NCBI GenBank assembly: GCA_043803805.1
Contig: JAZDJP010000065.1
Span: 1 to 9,072, forward strand
Direction: 5' to 3'
Length of the DNA stretch: 9,072 bases
Source of the DNA: JAZDJP01 sp043803805
Lineage (GTDB): Bacteria; Planctomycetota; JAZDJP01
Shown: in pieces, positions 1-4,761 of the stretch
Layout of the letters: each line of letters opens with the position of its first letter
Position numbering within the stretch: position 1 is the stretch's first letter
The notes under the pieces: model-generated
Database searches by the model: none
Told to the model about the DNA's origin: nothing
Seen by the model: the letters and a program-made list of their open reading frames with translations, nothing else
Translations under genes and position numbers: made by a program

Positions 1-457
1 CCCGTCCCGGACTCCAGTGGGCGTTCATCAGGTTGAGATAGGGAATTCCCGCAAGACGCGTCGAGATGGCGAGCGTCAGACGGAAATCGCCGACCACGAG
101 ATCCGGTTTGATTCGGGCAATCAAGGCCCGTTCCGCTTCGATGTATTGATTCAGTTCGGCTTCCGTGTAGAAGAACTGTCCCCGGGAAAGCCGTTTGTAG
201 AACAATTCCGGTGAAATGGTGACGATTTCCTCCGGATTCAACCCTTCCGTCCGGGCGACGCGGCTGTACGCTTTTCCGCAGGCAAAGATCACATCGTAGC
301 CGGCTGATTTCGCCCACTTCGCCAGCACCACGGGGCGCGCCACGTGCGATACGGAAACGGCCTCACCGACGAAAAGAATCCGTTTCCGGGCGGGTTTCTT
401 CGCTATCGACTCGGACGACGCGGAACCGGTTGCCCACCGATTTCGGAATCGTTCCAT
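1..457 (-). CDS. Glycosyltransferase, UGT/MurG-like fold, N-terminal part (partial)
   Basis: Last visible gene of the three-gene minus-strand operon. The reading frame is open from the ATG at 457 to the left edge, giving 152 residues with no stop. After a basic leader of about 25 residues comes a Rossmann-type opening strand (RILFVGEA, residues 26-33), then a helix after a Ser-His pair (S37, H38), a second strand YDVIFACG (54-61), and later IKPDLVVGDF (116-125) followed by GIPYLNL (137-143). This order of strands is typical of the acceptor-binding N-terminal half of GT-B enzymes of the UDP-glycosyltransferase (GT1/GT28) type, which move a sugar from a nucleotide donor onto a lipid or small molecule. 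The C-terminal donor-binding half lies outside the window, so donor, acceptor and intactness are unknown. The start is supported by GGGAGG seven bases upstream, overlapping the stop of the methyltransferase gene. The fold call is good; the exact family is inferred. Confidence 0.72.
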   Translation of the reverse strand, partial: MERFRNRWATGSASSESIAKKPARKRILFVGEAVSVSHVARPVVLAKWAKSAGYDVIFACGKAYSRVARTEGLNPEEIVTISPELFYKRLSRGQFFYTEAELNQYIEAERALIARIKPDLVVGDFRLTLAISTRLAGIPYLNLMNAHWSPGR

Positions 458-464
458 GGCACTA

Positions 465-470
465 CCTCCC
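465..470 (-). promoter_or_regulatory. Ribosome binding site of the glycosyltransferase gene
   Basis: The minus strand reads GGGAGG, seven bases before the ATG at 457. Its last base is shared with the TAG stop of the methyltransferase gene (470-472), so the two genes are probably translationally coupled. It fixes the glycosyltransferase start. Confidence 0.7.
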
Positions 471-1441
471 TATGCCCGTTTCGCTACCATTGTCAGGATG
501 CTTCCCCGATTCAGAAGACACGACATCAAGTCCAACGGGGCCGCCAGCACAGCACAGGCAAACAGATGGAACGCGGACTTCTTCAGACTCTTCATCGCCT
601 TTTCGCCGAAGAGGTTGTAAAAAAGAGACAGCACCCATCCGCCCGACATCATCGCGTGTTCAACCGAAAGCACCTTGAATCCCGACGCCGACAGCAACTT
701 TCGCAACGCCGATTCAGAGAAGTGGAAAAGGTGTCGGGGACTGTCGTAGAGCAATGAACGAGCCCCCCATAACCTGTTTTCAAAACTCTGCGCGTTGGGC
801 ACCTGAATGACGACCACTCCGTCTTTTGTCAGTTGTCCATGAACCCATTCAAGCACCGTTTTCGGGGAGTGGACGTGCTCCAGGAAATGCCAAAGTGTGA
901 CAACATCGAATGGCGCTGGGGAAAAATCAAAACTCAGCGGGTCCCCCTCTCGGAGATCCAAACCATAAAAAGATTTCCCCCGCGACACCGCCGCCCCTGA
1001 GAAGTCTATACCCACCGTCTCCGCACCCCACTGATCACGCATCACTTTCAACGCCATGCCCGTTCCACACCCCGCATCCAAAACCCGGAAGGAACGCATC
1101 GGGCCATGCGTTTCCATGAGGGAGACCTGGTCTCTAACGAACCGGGAACGGCTCCTGGCTCCCTTGCTTGCAAGCCAGGATAGAAGATCACTTCGAACCG
1201 ACCGATCGAAAGGATCTTCGCAAAACTGATGCGCAAAATAGTCTGCGGGATAATAAACATCCATGCCGTTCGGCGGCGGGGGGTTGCTCACATATCCAAG
1301 ATCACACTGATCGCAAACCACGAGGTGAAATCTTTCAGGAGAAGACCGATTCAAAGAATCCCCCAGCGTCATTTTCCGCCGCCCCATCCGACCGCACAGC
1401 GGGCACGAAGCATTTTCGAGTTCCTCTTGAAATCGTTTCAT
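470..1441 (-). CDS. Class I SAM-dependent methyltransferase with N-terminal Cys4 motif
   Basis: Protein of 323 residues. An N-terminal pair of CxxC motifs (C13/C16 and C43/C46) looks like a small zinc-binding knuckle. The Rossmann methyltransferase core follows: motif I VLDAGCGTG (120-128) for SAM binding, the acidic strand VGIDFS (143-148), motif II FDVVTLWHFLEHV (178-190), and the Methyltransf_23-like SPRHLFHFS (234-242). Residues about 291-310 are strongly hydrophobic (LFACAVLAAPLDLMSCLL) and may attach the enzyme to the membrane. Such enzymes are common in polysaccharide, lipid and secondary-metabolite clusters, where they methylate sugars or lipid-like substrates; the substrate here is unknown. 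The frame is open upstream to 1516, but GAAGGGGG seven bases before the ATG at 1441 makes that the likely start, since the longer form would overlap the previous gene by about 60 bp. It lies 13 nt after the acyltransferase-like gene and 12 nt before the glycosyltransferase gene. Confidence 0.88.
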   Translation of the reverse strand: MKRFQEELENASCPLCGRMGRRKMTLGDSLNRSSPERFHLVVCDQCDLGYVSNPPPPNGMDVYYPADYFAHQFCEDPFDRSVRSDLLSWLASKGARSRSRFVRDQVSLMETHGPMRSFRVLDAGCGTGMALKVMRDQWGAETVGIDFSGAAVSRGKSFYGLDLREGDPLSFDFSPAPFDVVTLWHFLEHVHSPKTVLEWVHGQLTKDGVVVIQVPNAQSFENRLWGARSLLYDSPRHLFHFSESALRKLLSASGFKVLSVEHAMMSGGWVLSLFYNLFGEKAMKSLKKSAFHLFACAVLAAPLDLMSCLLNRGSILTMVAKRA

Positions 1442-1448
1442 GGCGTTG

Positions 1449-1456
1449 CCCCCTTC
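1449..1456 (-). promoter_or_regulatory. Ribosome binding site choosing the methyltransferase start
   Basis: The minus strand reads GAAGGGGG, seven bases before the ATG at 1441. It overlaps the TGA stop of the upstream gene (1455-1457). It supports a 323-residue product over the possible 348-residue extension. Confidence 0.65.
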
Positions 1457-2306
1457 ATGACGTGTGAACGACCTCGTGAATGCTTTGACGCCGGACGAAA
1501 GGCTGCGTGGCCGCAAACCCTTCCCCGAAATTCGCCTCCTCGAGCCGTTTCACAATATCGTGGAAGAACCGCGCCGCGGGAGCGCCGTTGCAGAGCCGCC
1601 GATTGAACCCCATGGATAGAAAGAAACTGTTCCGGACAACCAACTCGTGGTCGACGACGAGAGGGCGTTCTTTGACCTCTCCATAGGTAAACGTTAACGG
1701 CCAGTTCCATTTGGCTGAGATGGCGTCCACACCGTACTTGCCCACCGTGGTGAGCGCAAAAGCCCCGCCGCGATTTTCCACCCACAGTTTCGGGCCGAAG
1801 CGGGGAGCTCCCACAAGCCACCGGCAGAGGAAGCCCGGCGCCCAGCGGACGAGCCGCATGAAAAGTTTCAGTCGAGGATCATCGGATTCCTCTTCCGACG
1901 CGAGCCGGCGGAGCGCATCGGTGATTTCGCCGGAGGTCTTTTCATCCGTGTCCCGGATGATGCCCGCGTAAACGGTATCTTCACCGCCGCGCACGCGTTC
2001 CACAGCGACCACCGCATCCACCGTGTGAAGCTGCACCGGACGATGACGAAAAAAACCGTTGAGGACAAGACGATTCATCCCGGGATGATCCCGCAGGGCA
2101 AGCGAAATCGCCCGGATCACAAGCCCGGTATAGGAAGGTTTCGTCCGGCCGTGCCCGGCGCGAACGAGGCGTACCTCATCCATCGCCGAGGCATCGACCG
2201 TCGAAGTAAAAATAACGGTATCCTGCTGGGTGATTTCCCGCACAATTCCATCGGTTGCCGAACGCCAGCGGTCAAACGACAACACCGTGTGCGTTTTGCG
2301 ATTCAT
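1455..2306 (-). CDS. Solitary E2-type (CAT-fold) acyltransferase-like protein with altered catalytic motif
   Basis: First gene of the sigma-54-controlled operon, 283 residues from the ATG at 2306. It resembles the catalytic domain of 2-oxoacid dehydrogenase E2 subunits, with no lipoyl or subunit-binding domain. Landmarks are SYTGLVIRAISLALRDHPGMN (from residue 58), matching the E2 helix that precedes the active site; GAFALTTVGKYGVDA (181-195), matching the E2 'T.iG..G' strand; and FFLSMGFNRRLCNGAPAARFF (228-248), matching the end that normally carries HxxxDG. Here that motif reads R236-R-L-C-N240-G, so both the catalytic His and the Asp are replaced. Either the acyl transfer chemistry differs or the protein is a non-catalytic relative of chloramphenicol acetyltransferase/E2 enzymes. 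The acyl donor and acceptor are unknown. AAGGAG eight bases before 2306 fixes the start; the ATG nine codons further upstream has no comparable site. Confidence 0.78.
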   Translation of the reverse strand: MNRKTHTVLSFDRWRSATDGIVREITQQDTVIFTSTVDASAMDEVRLVRAGHGRTKPSYTGLVIRAISLALRDHPGMNRLVLNGFFRHRPVQLHTVDAVVAVERVRGGEDTVYAGIIRDTDEKTSGEITDALRRLASEEESDDPRLKLFMRLVRWAPGFLCRWLVGAPRFGPKLWVENRGGAFALTTVGKYGVDAISAKWNWPLTFTYGEVKERPLVVDHELVVRNSFFLSMGFNRRLCNGAPAARFFHDIVKRLEEANFGEGFAATQPFVRRQSIHEVVHTS

Positions 2307-2314
2307 TGGGATTA

Positions 2315-2320
2315 CTCCTT
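2315..2320 (-). promoter_or_regulatory. Ribosome binding site of the acyltransferase-like gene
   Basis: The minus strand reads AAGGAG eight bases before the ATG at 2306. It selects this start over the in-frame ATG at 2333 and lies inside the roughly 64-nt leader expected from the sigma-54 promoter. Confidence 0.8.
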
Positions 2321-2381
2321 CCTTTTCGCCCATGCCACGACTTGCCTTCGCCGATCTCAGACTTCACACATGGATTGAGAG

Positions 2382-2396
2382 GCAAAAAACGTGCCG
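2382..2396 (-). promoter_or_regulatory. Sigma-54 (-24/-12) promoter of the acyl-/methyl-/glycosyl-transferase operon
   Basis: The minus strand reads CGGCACGTTTTTTGC. Against the RpoN consensus TGGCACG-N4-TTGC only the first base differs. The invariant GG (2395-2394) and GC (2383-2382) are exactly 10 nt apart. The transcript is expected to start near 2370, leaving a leader of about 64 nt before the ATG at 2306. The divergent neighbour encodes a sigma-54 activator, which makes a chance match less likely. Confidence 0.85.
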
Positions 2397-2436
2397 TGCC
2401 CGCACATTCAAAAAAGCCTCACATTCCGGAAAAAAC

Positions 2437-2465
2437 TGTAAATAGGCCGTTGCCAAACCTATAAT
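2437..2465 (+). promoter_or_regulatory. Sigma-70-like promoter of activator 1
   Basis: A perfect -10 box TATAAT (2460-2465) lies 17 bp after a weak -35 candidate TGTAAA (2437-2442, three of six consensus bases). Transcription should start near 2472, inside the palindrome at 2470-2484, and leave a leader of about 25 nt. The weak -35 and the overlap with an operator-like site fit low, self-limited expression of a regulator. Confidence 0.6.
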
Positions 2466-2469
2466 AAAA

Positions 2470-2484
2470 TACACTTGAAGTGTA
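2470..2484. promoter_or_regulatory. Perfect palindrome, probable activator 1 binding site (operator and sigma-54 upstream activator site)
   Basis: TACACTT and its reverse complement AAGTGTA flank a single central G: 7-bp arms, 15 bp in all. The site begins five bases after the TATAAT of the regulator promoter and is centred 20 nt before the GTG. On the other side it lies about 107 bp upstream of the predicted sigma-54 start (near 2370), a usual distance for enhancer binding. Binding here could both repress the regulator and activate the operon. That activator 1 is the binder is inferred from position and from the matching site before activator 2. Confidence 0.65.
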
Positions 2485-2496
2485 ATTACTGTTGCC

Positions 2497-4761
2497 GTGA
2501 AACCACACCTCTCTCCGATCGCCAGAGCCGTCCTCGACGCGGATTACGCGAAGGTCCGCGTCATCACCGATGCCACCCGGCCCGGCGACCCTTCCTATCC
2601 ATGCGTCACAGCGCTCCGGAAAACCACGGACGCCCTTGAGAATATCGTCCCTGTCGACCAGGCAATTTCCGCCCTCCGGGATGCCATCCATCAGCCTCCG
2701 GATGACACGGAATTATTTTTTCTGTTGCTTGGCATGGGCGTACAACTTTCCACCCGCCTCAACCTTCCGGGAGATGGACGGCGATTCTCACTTTCGATGG
2801 AAGAACTCCTGACCGATCTTCGGCACCCCGAATTCAAGGCCTTCTGGCTGAACGAATGTTCCCGCCTTCACGATCACTTGCATGTGGGAACTCGCCCCTC
2901 CCGTGACATTCTGAACGAAGCCCTCTCTCTGGACATCTCCCGCGACACCGGACTCTGGATCCGGCTCAAACTCAACCGTGCGTTATCCGCCCTTCGGGAA
3001 ATGGATTCCGCCACCGCCGAAAAAGATCTCTCGGAGCTGGAATCCCTGATGCCTCAACATCCGCAATTCACGAATGTGTTTCAAGGATTTAAAGCCTTAT
3101 GGCACCAGCAGATCGGAAACTGCGACGAAGCCCTTCGATTCCTCGAAAACATTCCGCCCAACAATCCTTATGTGGATGCGGCAGGCGTCCGGTTGTGGTT
3201 TCTCAGCGAAACCGAACGGTGGGAGGAATTCGACCGGGAACTTGCGATTCTTAAAAAGTCCCCCGTTCCTTTTTTCAAACCGGCCGATGATTCCTACTTT
3301 CGAGCGTTGAAAGAATATAGACAAGGCCGTCCCGAAAAAGCCCGGGAACTTACGCGAGAAGCCATTTCTCTCGTCAAAGAACAGGAAGCGCATAATCCAA
3401 GAGTCTTTCTCGACGAGTGCATCGAACTCCTCGCCATGGTGGAACTTTCCCTTCGCAATTCCAAAACCGCCCGACGTCTCCTCGACATGCTGGACTCCGA
3501 CATGACCCTCGTTGCCTACACACCGCTTTGGATGCGATTTTTCCTCCTTGAAAGAAATGAGCCCAGGGCTGCCTCTTTCCTCAAACGCATCCTGGATATC
3601 GGCGGCGGGTTCGGATCCCCATTCCTCGTGCGTGGACTCCGGAAATCTCCCGAAGTAACCGCCTACCAGATTGAGAAACTCAGGATTCTCGCCTCCCGGA
3701 TGCCTTCGCCCCCGCAACCCCCAACGGCCTCTTCGGCCCCCAAACCCGACACTCTCCCGGTTCTCATTGGAGAAAGCCCCGTCATCCACCGGGTCAAGAC
3801 GCTCATCCTGAAATACGCGCCGTTAAAAACCACCGTTCTCATTACCGGAGAAACCGGAACGGGAAAGGACATCGTGGCACGACTGATCCACGAAGCCGGC
3901 CGGCAACCGGAACTTCCTTTCATCCCCGTCAATTGCGCTTCCATCGCGGACACACTCATTGAAGCGGAACTCTTCGGCTACGTGAAAGGCGCTTTCACGG
4001 GAGCGACCACAAACCACGAAGGACTTTTCGTCACGGCGGGCGAGGGAACGCTTTTCCTCGATGATATCGACGCCATGTCGCCGCAACTCCAGGCGGCGCT
4101 ACTCCGGGTTCTTGAGAACGGGGAAGTCCGTCCCGTCGGCGGCACCCATCCGCAACAAACGCGCGCCCGAATCATCGCTGCCACAAACAGACCCCTGGAA
4201 GAACTGATCCGGGGAGGAACCTTCCGCGAGGATTTATTTTACCGCCTCGCCCGGATGGAAATCCGGATTCCGCCGCTCCGGGAACGGCAGGAGGATATCG
4301 CCGTTCTCGCCCGGCACTTTCTCAAGATGATTTATACCCCGAAATCCGGAGGAACACCCGCGGCGGCGGAAATCCCGGATCTCGGGGAAGACCTGCTTCG
4401 CTCTTTGAAGAAACGTCCCTGGCCCGGCAACGTGCGGGAGCTGAAAAACGAAATGGAACGCATGGTGATTCTGACGGGAGACCGGAACACTCTCAATGCC
4501 GATCTATTCCCGGAAGACGCCGCCCCGCCGGGCGTCCCAATCGGGAAAAACACCCAGCCCCGAACGCAGAAACGGCGGGAGCGTCTGCGAACGCTGTTTT
4601 CCGGGCAACCCCATCTCACATTTCAGGACGTGGTGGACGCGCTTCACTGCGAACGCCACACGGCACTCTCCGACTTGAGAAACCTCGAGGCCGGTGGATT
4701 CATCCGCCGGGTCGAACGCACCAGCGGCAAAAGAACCCTTTATTACACGCGGGCGAAGTAA
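2497..4761 (+). CDS. Sigma-54-dependent AAA+ transcriptional activator with helical-repeat sensor and C-terminal winged helix (activator 1)
   Basis: Protein of 754 residues from a GTG start. Residues 1-400 are helical and TPR-like (for example 171-220 and 240-333), with no receiver, GAF or PAS domain recognised; this is presumably the sensory part. A Pro/Ser/Ala-rich linker (402-420) leads to a complete sigma-54 interaction domain: Walker A GETGTGKD (451-458), the sigma-54-contacting GAFTGA loop (498-503), Walker B GTLFLDD (517-523), sensor I RIIAATN (558-564), arginine-finger region FREDLFYRL (576-584) and sensor II WPGNVREL (642-649). Walker B ends DD where most relatives have DE. The C-terminus (about 690-754) is not a Fis-type helix-turn-helix but looks like a winged helix: LTFQDVVDAL, a recognition-helix candidate HTALSDLRNLEAGGFIRR, and a basic wing up to TLYYTR. 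The GTG start is supported because MKPH is shared with activator 2 and an in-frame TGA lies at 2476-2478. No clear Shine-Dalgarno is visible. It probably controls the divergent operon starting at 2306. Confidence 0.93.
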   Translation: MKPHLSPIARAVLDADYAKVRVITDATRPGDPSYPCVTALRKTTDALENIVPVDQAISALRDAIHQPPDDTELFFLLLGMGVQLSTRLNLPGDGRRFSLSMEELLTDLRHPEFKAFWLNECSRLHDHLHVGTRPSRDILNEALSLDISRDTGLWIRLKLNRALSALREMDSATAEKDLSELESLMPQHPQFTNVFQGFKALWHQQIGNCDEALRFLENIPPNNPYVDAAGVRLWFLSETERWEEFDRELAILKKSPVPFFKPADDSYFRALKEYRQGRPEKARELTREAISLVKEQEAHNPRVFLDECIELLAMVELSLRNSKTARRLLDMLDSDMTLVAYTPLWMRFFLLERNEPRAASFLKRILDIGGGFGSPFLVRGLRKSPEVTAYQIEKLRILASRMPSPPQPPTASSAPKPDTLPVLIGESPVIHRVKTLILKYAPLKTTVLITGETGTGKDIVARLIHEAGRQPELPFIPVNCASIADTLIEAELFGYVKGAFTGATTNHEGLFVTAGEGTLFLDDIDAMSPQLQAALLRVLENGEVRPVGGTHPQQTRARIIAATNRPLEELIRGGTFREDLFYRLARMEIRIPPLRERQEDIAVLARHFLKMIYTPKSGGTPAAAEIPDLGEDLLRSLKKRPWPGNVRELKNEMERMVILTGDRNTLNADLFPEDAAPPGVPIGKNTQPRTQKRRERLRTLFSGQPHLTFQDVVDALHCERHTALSDLRNLEAGGFIRRVERTSGKRTLYYTRAK

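Noticed and set aside
1442..1516. Upstream extension of the methyltransferase by 25 residues
   Set aside because: It would overlap the acyltransferase-like gene, while a good ribosome site precedes 1441 and the Cys4 motif begins soon after that start.
2396..2401. Second GGCACG on the minus strand just upstream of the -24 box
   Set aside because: It repeats the -24 sequence but has no TTGC at the required spacing, so only the element at 2382-2396 fits a sigma-54 promoter.
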